A stretch of 64,000 bases of DNA from Kribbella steppae (GTDB lineage Bacteria; Actinomycetota; Actinomycetes; Propionibacteriales; Kribbellaceae), in NCBI RefSeq assembly GCF_004342025.1, contig NZ_SLWN01000003.1, positions 124,001 through 188,000 of the forward strand, read 5' to 3'. A program made the position numbers and the translations under genes. Positions 1 to 6,898 of this stretch are shown here, piece after piece (position 1 is the stretch's first letter; each line of letters begins with the position of its first letter). The notes below the pieces were generated by a model that did no database searches, was not told the origin of the DNA, and saw only the letters and a program-made list of their open reading frames with translations.

Positions 1-269
1 CCAGGCGCGACTGGTCAGATGTGGCGCCGGCACTCGCGGCACTGGGCAGTCCGATCCGGCTGACCCTGCTCCGCGAGATCGTCCGCGGTCACGCGACCGT
101 CAACTCGCTGAGCCGGGTGGAGGGCGTCGGTACGAGCGGGCAGATCTACCACCACCTCCGCCAGCTCACCGCCGAAGGCTGGCTGCACACCCCCACCCGC
201 GGCACCTTCGCCGTCCCGGCTTCGCGCGCCACCGCCCTCAACGCAATCCTGGCCGCCCTGGACGACTGA
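1..269 (+). CDS. ArsR-like winged-helix regulator, 5' truncated by window edge
   Basis: The reading frame is open from the first bases of the window, so the true start lies upstream; a GTG at 21 is only an internal possibility. The visible part carries the winged-helix pattern of ArsR-type regulators: 'LAALGSPIRLTLLREI' (helix 1-2), a recognition region around 'SGQIYHHLRQL', then the wing 'EGWLHTPTRGTFAVP'. Such proteins bind operator DNA as dimers. No metal-binding Cys cluster is visible, so a metal sensor is not indicated. The target genes are off the window or unknown; the next gene lies 133 bp downstream. Confidence 0.7.
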   Translation, partial: RRDWSDVAPALAALGSPIRLTLLREIVRGHATVNSLSRVEGVGTSGQIYHHLRQLTAEGWLHTPTRGTFAVPASRATALNAILAALDD

Positions 270-402
270 CTCGGGGGTCAGGCGGTAGGTGGGTTGGACG
301 GGGTTGGGTTGGGCGCGAGGGATTCCGTTGGCTACGTGCGGCCTGGAGTGCGGCTCTCGGTGAGCGAGCGAGGGGTGACCCGGCGTGATTGGATGATGGG
401 GC

Positions 403-1551
403 ATGAGCTGGATGGAGTTCGTCTCCGCGATGACCGGTCACATCGCCTGGCCTGCCGCGGTGGTGGCTCTGGCCCTGATCTTCCGCCGCCAACTGGCGGG
501 GCTGGTCGGCGCGCTGGACTCCTGGGAGGGGTTCGGCCAGAAGTTCACCTTCTCGAGACGGCTGGCCCGGATGGAGAAGAAGGTCGGGCTGGTGACCGGA
601 AGCGTCTACGCCTCTTCCTCCTCAACGCACGAGCGCCCAGCCCACCCGTCACGCGAGCAACCGGCCCAGCCCCCACGCGAGCAACCATCCCGGCCGTCAC
701 GTGAGCAACCCGTCGGACGGCCTGGACACAACGGATCCCGGGGTAGGCCGAAGTCGCCGGCGGACGCGTACAACCCTGCGGACGCACACGAGCCACCCGC
801 GCACGACCCGGCGGATGCACGCGAGCCGGCGCCCGCGCACGACCCGGCGGATGCACACGAGCCGGCACCCGCACAGGACCCGGCGGACGCGCACGAGCCT
901 CAGCCGGATCCGTACCAGCCGGATCCGTACCAGCCGTATCCACAACAGTCCTATCCACCACAGGCGAATCAGTCCCAGCCGTATCCATCGCAGACGGGTC
1001 AACAACAGCCGCCGTACCGCCCACCTACCTACGAGCCGTGGCCGTCGGCCTGGCGGCCCTCGCCCTACGACCAGCAGTCCCCGCCCTACGGCCAGCAGTC
1101 GTCGCCCTACGGCCAGCCCTCGTGGCCCTACGGGCACCGACCCTGGATGCCCGGTGAGCCGCCGCTTCTCCCCTACCCACCGCCCTCGGCGGACGGATCG
1201 CGGTCGTCGAGCCCGGCGGCAGACATAATGGCGAGCTGGGAACTCGTCCTGCTTTCCCTGCGCTACCTACGGCAAGAAGCCATCGGCGACGGCGCCAAGA
1301 TGAGCACCGACCCACAGCGGATCCTCGAGGACTTGCGCACCGCCGGTGTCGTGGACGACGACCTGGTGACCGTCGTCGAGGAGCTCAAGGATTTGCGGGA
1401 CCAGGTGGCGCACGGCTACCACAAACCGACCGCCGGCGAAGCGCTCACGTACGCAACCTCCGCCACCTCGCTGCGCCAGTCGATCGACTTCCTCGCCTAT
1501 TCGCTGCGGAACCCGAGCGGGCTTGCTCCGAAAGCCACAGCCAGGCCCTGA
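403..1551 (+). CDS. Membrane-anchored protein with Pro-rich repeat linker and helical C-terminal domain
   Basis: 382 residues, function not recognised. One membrane segment is visible at about residues 13-30 (HIAWPAAVVALALIF), followed by a short basic/amphipathic stretch. Residues about 110-250 are low complexity: repeated DPADAHEP(APA) units, then QPDPYQP and SPPYGQQ units. The last 100 residues are a compact, charged helical domain (ASWELVLLSLRYLRQEA to QSIDFLAYSLR) containing 'LKDLRDQVAHGYHKPTAGEA', which resembles HEPN/DUF4145-type helical domains. The layout suggests a membrane tether, a long flexible cytoplasmic spacer and a binding head; this is inference. The repeats encode near-identical DNA units, so length may vary between strains. 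Confidence 0.75.
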   Translation: MSWMEFVSAMTGHIAWPAAVVALALIFRRQLAGLVGALDSWEGFGQKFTFSRRLARMEKKVGLVTGSVYASSSSTHERPAHPSREQPAQPPREQPSRPSREQPVGRPGHNGSRGRPKSPADAYNPADAHEPPAHDPADAREPAPAHDPADAHEPAPAQDPADAHEPQPDPYQPDPYQPYPQQSYPPQANQSQPYPSQTGQQQPPYRPPTYEPWPSAWRPSPYDQQSPPYGQQSSPYGQPSWPYGHRPWMPGEPPLLPYPPPSADGSRSSSPAADIMASWELVLLSLRYLRQEAIGDGAKMSTDPQRILEDLRTAGVVDDDLVTVVEELKDLRDQVAHGYHKPTAGEALTYATSATSLRQSIDFLAYSLRNPSGLAPKATARP

Positions 1552-1646
1552 AGCGGGCGGAGAACTGCTGGTGGCGCGCTACCGATTGCTTTCCCTCTCC
1601 TAACGACCCATTATGCATTTTGGGTGTTAGAACGAGAGGCGGCAGC

Positions 1647-2213
1647 ATGGACTATCAGCCGGAGCTGGTCGGCGGCCACCTGGTGCTCGATCTGGTCAAC
1701 ACCGTGGCTTGGCGGTTGCACGATCGCCGGCGGATCGACCGGCTCGCGGATCTGGTCAACCTGCGGAAATGGTTGACGGCCAGCGGACTGGACCCGTCAG
1801 ATCGAGTCATGGAGGTCCGGTCCGCGGTCGCGCTGCAGGATGCGCTGGTCCAATGCCGTGAGATTGCGTATGCCGTGTTGCATCCGCTCGCGGTCGGTGC
1901 GGAACCTGGCGCCGAGGATCTCGCCGTACTGCGTGAACTGGTGGAGGACGCCGTACGCAAGGCCTCGCTGGTCAGCTCGCGACCGTTGACCTGGCGCGCC
2001 GACACGATCGCCGACCGGGTGCGGTTGTCCGTCTGGCGATTCTTCGAAGACGAGGACCTGAACCGGCTCCGGCAGTGCGACGACGGCGATTGCGGCTGGC
2101 TGTTCCTGGATCGCAGCAAGAACGGCTCGCGCCGATGGTGCAGTTCGGCGGATTGCGGCAATCGGGCCCGGGCCCGCAGGCATTACCAGCGTCACTCCGG
2201 AGCATCGGCATGA
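1647..2213 (+). CDS. CGNR zinc-finger / ABATE-domain transcriptional regulator
   Basis: 188 residues. The N-terminal two thirds match the ABATE (DUF1470) pattern, starting 'GGHLVLDLVNTVAWR'. The C-terminus is a CGNR-type zinc finger: C-x4-C at 'CDDGDC', then 'RRWCSSADCGNRARARRHYQR', which gives the family its name. The ATG at 1647 is preceded by GAGAGGCGGC and is preferred over an upstream TTG. The stop codon overlaps the azlC start (ATGA at 2210-2213), so the regulator and the exporter genes are translationally coupled. CGNR proteins are generally thought to be one-component regulators; control of azlCD is inferred from the coupling. Confidence 0.85.
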   Translation: MDYQPELVGGHLVLDLVNTVAWRLHDRRRIDRLADLVNLRKWLTASGLDPSDRVMEVRSAVALQDALVQCREIAYAVLHPLAVGAEPGAEDLAVLRELVEDAVRKASLVSSRPLTWRADTIADRVRLSVWRFFEDEDLNRLRQCDDGDCGWLFLDRSKNGSRRWCSSADCGNRARARRHYQRHSGASA

Positions 2214-2926
2214 TGGCGATCGACCGGACCGCCTTCGCCGTGGGCGTCCGGCTCGGCCTCGGACCGGCCGCGGCGGCCTTCGTCCTGGCCCTGAGTTTCG
2301 GCGCCGGGGCGGAGGCCCGGGGGTGGGGAATCACCCTGCCGATCCTGTTCTCGGCCCTGGCTTTCTCGGGATCAGCGCAGTTCACCTTGCTGACCGCGCT
2401 GTCCGGGGGCAGTGTGGGGGCCGCGGTCGCCTCGGCAGCGCTGATCAACGCGCGCTATCTCGTGATGAGTGTCGCCCTGAACGACAGCCTGCAGGGCAGT
2501 CGGCTGAGCCGGGCGCTGCAGGCGCAGGCGCTCGTCGACGCTTCGTTTGTCTTTGCTCATCGCAACGATGGCCGGTACGACGTCTCCCGCCTGATCGGCG
2601 CCAGCCTGCCGCAGTGGGTCCTCTGGGTGCTCGGGACCGCGGTCGGCGCGCTGACGGCTCCATCGGCTGATCTGATGCACCGACTCGGGCTGGACGTCGT
2701 GTTCCCGGCGTTCTTCCTGGCACTCGCCGTGGACGAAGTGAGGCGCTCCCGCCGGGCGCTCGCCGCGTCCCTGCTCGGCGCCGGCATCGCCGGCGTCTTG
2801 TTGCTGGTGACGGATCCGGGCTACGCGCTGCTCGGATCCACGGCGGCCGCACTGATCGGTCTGCTTCCACACCGCGGATCGGATCCCGATCCCGAGACTG
2901 CCGAGACCGGAGAGGAGACGTTATGA
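2210..2926 (+). CDS. azlC: AzlC family branched-chain amino acid exporter, large subunit
   Basis: 238 residues, almost all membrane-embedded, with the AzlC pattern 'GVRLGLGPAAAAFVLALSFGAGAEARGW', then 'LAFSGSAQFTLLTAL' and 'LINARYLVMSVAL', where NxRY is characteristic of the family. AzlC works with the small subunit AzlD to export branched-chain amino acids and their analogues from the cytoplasm. A second ATG directly follows the first (2213). The gene is coupled by ATGA overlaps to the regulator upstream (2210) and to azlD downstream (2923). The C-terminal tail of about 20 residues is acidic and hydrophilic. Confidence 0.9.
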   Translation: MMAIDRTAFAVGVRLGLGPAAAAFVLALSFGAGAEARGWGITLPILFSALAFSGSAQFTLLTALSGGSVGAAVASAALINARYLVMSVALNDSLQGSRLSRALQAQALVDASFVFAHRNDGRYDVSRLIGASLPQWVLWVLGTAVGALTAPSADLMHRLGLDVVFPAFFLALAVDEVRRSRRALAASLLGAGIAGVLLLVTDPGYALLGSTAAALIGLLPHRGSDPDPETAETGEETL

Positions 2927-3222
2927 AGCTGTGGTTGGCCGCCTTGGCCGTCACTGTCGTCAACTGGCTCATGAAAGCCGGTGGCCCGCTGATGATGGGC
3001 GAACGCAGGTTGCCGCCGGCAGCGGTTCGCGTCGTGGGTCTGGTCGCTCCGGTACTGCTGGCGGGCCTCATCGTCACCGAACTCGGCGGCAAGCCGGTGG
3101 ACTGGACTCAGCTGGCGGGGGTCGGTGTCGCCGGGATCCTTTCCGTCGTGAGAGTTCCACTGCTACTGGCAGTCGCCGCGGGGATCGCCCTCACGGCCGG
3201 GCTCCGGCTCCTGATCGGCTAG
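2923..3222 (+). CDS. azlD: AzlD family branched-chain amino acid exporter, small subunit
   Basis: 99 residues with three or four membrane segments; 'VVNWLMKAGGPLMMGERRLPPAAVRVVGLVAPVLLAGLI' is the usual AzlD core, and the length is normal for the family. The start overlaps the azlC stop (ATGA). The gene ends 3 bp from the stop of the convergent ATP-grasp gene, with no room for a separate terminator. Partner of AzlC in amino-acid export. Confidence 0.9.
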   Translation: MKLWLAALAVTVVNWLMKAGGPLMMGERRLPPAAVRVVGLVAPVLLAGLIVTELGGKPVDWTQLAGVGVAGILSVVRVPLLLAVAAGIALTAGLRLLIG

Positions 3223-3224
3223 TG

Positions 3225-4466
3225 CTAACGGGCCTGATCGGCGAGCCAGTGGTCGATGAGGCCCTTGAAGTGGGCGAAGAACTGGTCGTGTTCGTTGGCG
3301 GGGTAGGTCGTCGTCACCGTCTGCCGGAGGAGGCGGTCGAAGTCGGGGCCGGCGAACCAGTCCCGGATCCGGGCGTCGAAGTCACCCAGATGGTCCCCGC
3401 ACCACTGGTGGTACTTCTCGGTCTCGAAGTGCTCGTCGGCGAGCGCCAGGTAGCCGTCGATCTTGGCGTTGTAGTCGAGGGACTCGTCGTCGGCGATCTC
3501 GAAGTACCGCTCGGTGCGCAGGTCGATGGAGCTGCGGCGGCCGGTCGCGAGGGAGAAGACCGACCACTTGACCAGGGCGCTGATCGCCCACGGGAAGTAG
3601 TAGTGCAACGACGTCACGGCGACGTCCGGGCAGGCGTTGGCGTAGTCGATCGGGTGGACCGAGTCGCCCGCGACCAGCATCTCGCAGGAGTTGAACTCCC
3701 AGCCGAAGAACGCGTTCACGATCCGGCTGATCGCCACCGTCTGGTGCCCGGCCGACGGGCTGAGGAAGTTGTGCGAGACGGCGTACCGGTTGTGCATCGG
3801 CTCGTCCGGGCGGAAGTCCATCACCATCGTCTCGGCGCCGATCGACAGCGCCCGGGCGAACTTGTCGTAGTCGATCGTCGCCTGCAGGTGCATCAGCATC
3901 TCGCCGGACTGGTCGTACGCCCGGTGCAGGTCGAGCTTGTCGTTGATCCGCGACACCCCACGCCAGCCGCCGCCGTCGAACGGCTTCATGTAGAGCGGGT
4001 AGCCGAGGTCCTCGGCGATCGCGTCCAGGTCGAAACCCTTGTTGTACTTCGCCGAGGTGTACGCCCAGCGCACGTTGTCGACCGGGTTCTTGTACGGCAC
4101 CAGCACGGTCCGCGGGATCTTCAGGCCGAGCCGGAGCATCGCGCAGTACGCGCTGTGCTTCTCCATCGCCTGGAAGGTGAACGGCGAGTTCAGCAGGTAG
4201 GTGCCGTTCATCAGCGCGGCCTTCTTCAGCCACTCGCGCGGGTGGTAGTACCAATACGCCAGCCGGTCGATCACCAGCCCGACGCGGACCGGATCAGTCA
4301 GGTCGAACGGCTCGATGGTCAGCCGCCGGGACCCGAACTCGTGCTCGGTCCCGTCCAGCGTCACCGGCCCGACCCGCTGCAGCAGCGCCTCGAACGCCTG
4401 CGGCCAGTCCTCCTCGGCCCCGAGCAACAACCCGATCAAATGCCGCGAGCGGTCAGCCACAGTCAT
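3225..4466 (-). CDS. ATP-grasp domain protein
   Basis: 413 residues. The middle of the protein has the ATP-grasp layout: 'FTFQAMEKHSAYCAMLRLGLKIPRT' (entry helix), then 'GYPLYMKPFDGGGWRGV' with the ATP-binding Lys and flexible loop, then acidic strands up to 'AFFGWEFNSCEML'. ATP-grasp enzymes usually join a carboxylate to an amine or thiol through an acyl-phosphate. The substrate is unknown. The ATG at 4466 has a strong GAGGAG site. It is the third gene of a minus-strand operon behind two esterase-type genes, 16 bp after the second, so a ligase plus hydrolases acting on the same ester or amide product is likely but unproven. Confidence 0.8.
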   Translation of the reverse strand: MTVADRSRHLIGLLLGAEEDWPQAFEALLQRVGPVTLDGTEHEFGSRRLTIEPFDLTDPVRVGLVIDRLAYWYYHPREWLKKAALMNGTYLLNSPFTFQAMEKHSAYCAMLRLGLKIPRTVLVPYKNPVDNVRWAYTSAKYNKGFDLDAIAEDLGYPLYMKPFDGGGWRGVSRINDKLDLHRAYDQSGEMLMHLQATIDYDKFARALSIGAETMVMDFRPDEPMHNRYAVSHNFLSPSAGHQTVAISRIVNAFFGWEFNSCEMLVAGDSVHPIDYANACPDVAVTSLHYYFPWAISALVKWSVFSLATGRRSSIDLRTERYFEIADDESLDYNAKIDGYLALADEHFETEKYHQWCGDHLGDFDARIRDWFAGPDFDRLLRQTVTTTYPANEHDQFFAHFKGLIDHWLADQAR

Positions 4467-4482
4467 CTCCTCTTGTCCGGCG

Positions 4483-5229
4483 TCAGCAGAATCGGGGTAG
4501 GTGGTGGGCGATCTGCCGGCGCCACCAGGGCCAGTCGTGCGCTACGTCGTACCCCCACAGATCGAACTCATGCGGGATGCCTTTGGCCGCGAGGAGGGCG
4601 GCAGTCGCGTGAGCCGACGGCAGCGACCCGGTGGGATTGGTCTCCCAGTCGCCCTGGCCGACCGTGAGCACGATGAAGATCCGCTCGCGCAGCCAGTCCA
4701 GGTGGTCGCCGTCCAGGTTGGGCAGGTAGTCGGCCGGGTTGTTGAAGTACGTCGCGTCGCCGCGCTCACCCCAGGCGTACCAGCTGGCCGCGTCGTAGTT
4801 GCCGGACTGGCAGATCGCGATCGGGAACAGGTCGGCGCGTTTGAAGGCGAAGTTGAAGGCGTGGAAGGCGCCCAGGCTGCAGCCGGTGGTGATGATGTCG
4901 GTCACGCCGGGCGAGTCCGCGCCGATCACCGGAACCACCTGGTTGACGATCCACGACTCGTACAGCCCGTGCCGCCGGGCCCGGTCCTCGAGCTGGATGC
5001 TCCGGTCGGACCAGCTGACGTGGTCGTAGGAGTCGACGCAGTACAACTTCACCCGGCCGGCCTCGATCAGGTCCGCGACGGCGTCGACCATGCCGTTGTT
5101 CTCGTAGTCCCAGGCGCGCCCCTGCTCACTCGGGAACACCAGCACCGGGCGGCCGAAGTGGCCGTAGCGGATCAGCGTGCCGGGCCGGTCAAGCCCCGGC
5201 GCCTCAAGTTCGACCTTTTCCCGCTCCAT
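4483..5229 (-). CDS. Alpha/beta-hydrolase esterase (putative esterase family)
   Basis: 248 residues from the ATG at 5229; a GTG three codons earlier (5238) is an alternative. The core is an esterase-D-like alpha/beta hydrolase: oxyanion region 'GRPVLVFPSEQGRAWDYEN', nucleophile elbow 'TTGCSLGAFHAFNFAF' (Ser), a late acidic region, and His in 'YDVAHDWPWW'. No signal peptide is seen, so it should act in the cytoplasm. The start lies inside the last codons of the upstream esterase gene, and the ATP-grasp gene follows after 16 bp: one transcript. The substrate cannot be read from the sequence. Confidence 0.85.
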   Translation of the reverse strand: MEREKVELEAPGLDRPGTLIRYGHFGRPVLVFPSEQGRAWDYENNGMVDAVADLIEAGRVKLYCVDSYDHVSWSDRSIQLEDRARRHGLYESWIVNQVVPVIGADSPGVTDIITTGCSLGAFHAFNFAFKRADLFPIAICQSGNYDAASWYAWGERGDATYFNNPADYLPNLDGDHLDWLRERIFIVLTVGQGDWETNPTGSLPSAHATAALLAAKGIPHEFDLWGYDVAHDWPWWRRQIAHHLPRFC

Positions 5230-6265
5230 CAGCCTCACCCCAGGCGCGTCGCAGTAGATCCGTCAGCTCAGGATCCAGCACATCACGCCAGGCTGTGAAG
5301 TTGTGCATGTCGGGAGTTTCTGCGAACTCGACCCGGAGGCCCAGTTCGGTGAGGCGCGCGGCCATCACCCGGTTGTTGTGGACGTTCTCCTCGGGTGAAC
5401 CGGCCGTCATCCCGATCAGGGGTGTGCTGGGCGCTGCGGTTGCCGTCAGCACCTGTTGCACGAAGCCGGTGACCTGGGCGTAGTACTCGAACTTGGACTC
5501 CTGCGGGTCCGTCTCCGGCGTGAAGAACGACCCGGACTGCAGGAACAGCCCGTCGAACGTGCCGGGAGAGTGCCACTCGGCGTGCAGTGCGGCGAGGGCT
5601 CCCAGGCTGGCGCCCATCATGACGGGCTTCCGGCTCCGGTACTGCGCCTTGATCGCGGGCAGCAGGTACTGCGTCAGGGCGTCGGCGTACTGCGGGTTGG
5701 CTGCGTACCAGAGGTTCCGGGCGGTCGGGTGGATCAGGGCGAGCCGGAACGGTGGCAGTGCGGACCCGTCGACCATCGCGCCGGCATAGTGGGTCAGACC
5801 GGCGTACCCGGCGAACTCGGGACCGTCATGGGCGAGCAGCAGTGGCAGCTCGAAGGTCGGCGCGATGCCTTCCGGCGCCCACACCTGAAGGTCGACGGTG
5901 CCCACCGGGGATTCCACCACCAGCGGGGTCAGCCTCGAGGGGATCTGCGGGCTTGTGACCCAGGCGGGCTCGACGTATCCGGGGAGCGGCAGCCAGGAGT
6001 GTTCGCCGAAGGCACCGCCGACCAGCCGCGGATTGGTCGGATCGGTCCGCATGCCCAGATCCGCGATGTCGAACAGGTACTCCATCCGGTGCACGGACGG
6101 CCGCGGCAACCGCAGCTCCCAGCCGTAGTCGACCGGCTTGAACTCCAGCATCTCGGCCGCGAGGCCCAACTCCTGCCACAGCTTGACGCCCGCGAACGCA
6201 TGCGAAGGGTCGCCGAGACGGAACACCACCTCAGCGCCTTCGACAGCACTCACCACATCGGGCAT
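5204..6265 (-). CDS. Enterochelin-esterase-like alpha/beta hydrolase
   Basis: 353 residues from the ATG at 6265; a TTG at 6286 would add 7 residues. The N-terminal third (about 1-120) is a beta-rich domain like the one in front of enterochelin esterase. The C-terminal part is the hydrolase: 'LLLAHDGPEFAGYAG', nucleophile elbow 'MMGASLGALAALHAEW', and catalytic His in 'ETPDMHNFTAW'. No signal peptide. No siderophore genes are nearby, so a true enterochelin substrate is not supported. No ribosome-binding site precedes 6265, so translation may be leaderless. First gene of the three-gene operon; a 21-bp inverted repeat (6288-6308) covers its upstream region. Confidence 0.8.
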   Translation of the reverse strand: MPDVVSAVEGAEVVFRLGDPSHAFAGVKLWQELGLAAEMLEFKPVDYGWELRLPRPSVHRMEYLFDIADLGMRTDPTNPRLVGGAFGEHSWLPLPGYVEPAWVTSPQIPSRLTPLVVESPVGTVDLQVWAPEGIAPTFELPLLLAHDGPEFAGYAGLTHYAGAMVDGSALPPFRLALIHPTARNLWYAANPQYADALTQYLLPAIKAQYRSRKPVMMGASLGALAALHAEWHSPGTFDGLFLQSGSFFTPETDPQESKFEYYAQVTGFVQQVLTATAAPSTPLIGMTAGSPEENVHNNRVMAARLTELGLRVEFAETPDMHNFTAWRDVLDPELTDLLRRAWGEADGAGKGRT

Positions 6266-6287
6266 CCAAACAAGGTACAACCGCAAA

Positions 6288-6308
6288 CACTGACATTCCC
6301 TGTCAGTG
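6288..6308. promoter_or_regulatory. Inverted-repeat operator CACTGACA-N5-TGTCAGTG
   Basis: A perfect 8-bp inverted repeat with a 5-bp spacer lies between the divergent esterase operon and the MmcQ/YjbR-like gene and abuts the ATG at 6309. The core CTGACA-N5-TGTCAG recurs upstream of the NIPSNAP gene at 38514-38530, which suggests one regulator controls both. The regulator is not identified in the window. Confidence 0.6.
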
Positions 6309-6671
6309 ATGGCTGTCTATCGTTGGACCGTGGTCGATCTCACGGATATCCGGGCAGTGACGGCGGACCTGCCGCGTAGCTACGAGGTGCTGGTCCGGGA
6401 CCAGATCAAGTTCCGGGTCGGGCAGATCGTGTACCTGGCGGTGGCGCCGGACGAGCAGACGATCGGGATCGGGTTCCCGCGCGAGGAGCGGGAGGTCGCG
6501 CTGGCGGCAGAGCCGGAGAAGTTCTTCCGCCCGAGGCCGTCCGACGAGCGGTTCCGGTGGATCCAGGTCCGGCTGGACGCCCTCGAGTACGACGAACTGC
6601 GCGAACTGATCCTGGACGCCTGGTCGATGTGCGTCCCGAAGAAGGTCCGGCGAGAGTACTTCGGGGAGTAG
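6309..6671 (+). CDS. MmcQ/YjbR-like family protein
   Basis: 120 residues from the ATG at 6309. The pattern 'DLTDIRAVTADLPRSYEV...RVGQIVYLAVAPDEQTIGIGFPREEREVAL...EPEKFF' and the ending 'LRELILDAWSMCVPKKVRREY' match the small MmcQ/YjbR (DUF419) fold, a double-wing-like domain of unclear function that is sometimes proposed to bind DNA. The operator palindrome ends one base before this ATG, so the real start may be the GTG at 6330 (VDLTDIRAV), where the family homology begins. Probably controlled through the 6288-6308 inverted repeat. Confidence 0.75.
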   Translation: MAVYRWTVVDLTDIRAVTADLPRSYEVLVRDQIKFRVGQIVYLAVAPDEQTIGIGFPREEREVALAAEPEKFFRPRPSDERFRWIQVRLDALEYDELRELILDAWSMCVPKKVRREYFGE

Positions 6672-6699
6672 ATAGTCGGGGCCGACGGCAACCATCTCA

Positions 6700-6732
6700 T
6701 CCTCAGGTAGTACCCCCGAACCGTCCTGAGGA
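6700..6732. promoter_or_regulatory. Inverted repeat TCCTCAGG...CCTGAGGA
   Basis: Perfect 8-bp arms (6700-6707 and 6725-6732) separated by 17 bp that contain TAGTACCCCC. It lies 38 bp ahead of the small membrane ORF at 6771, a normal place for an operator. No regulator is assigned. Confidence 0.4.
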
Positions 6733-6770
6733 CCGATGAACAACGCCGTTTCACGAAGCACCCTGGAACC

Positions 6771-6881
6771 ATGACCGGAGACTTCCTACCCCGCCGCCGC
6801 CAGGCGTCGGCCATTAGCCAAGCCCTGACCGTCGTACTCATCCTCGCCGCCGCAGCGCTCGGAGTCTGGTTGTTCAGGTAG
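6771..6881 (+). CDS. Small single-pass membrane protein (36 aa)
   Basis: A 36-codon frame from ATG 6771 to TAG 6881. The product starts MTGDFLPRRRQASAISQ, a positively charged cytoplasmic end, followed by one hydrophobic segment (ALTVVLILAAAALGVWLF) that nearly reaches the C-terminus. This charge pattern and the G/C-rich third positions support a real small membrane protein. The spacer ahead contains CTGGAACC rather than a clear Shine-Dalgarno, and an inverted repeat (6700-6732) sits upstream. Function unknown. Confidence 0.5.
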   Translation: MTGDFLPRRRQASAISQALTVVLILAAAALGVWLFR

Positions 6882-6898
6882 GTCTCCCCACACATCCC

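Noticed and set aside
2931..4667. A 578-codon plus-strand frame through azlD and the ATP-grasp gene
   Set aside because: Low-complexity shadow; AzlD and ATP-grasp motifs are in other frames.
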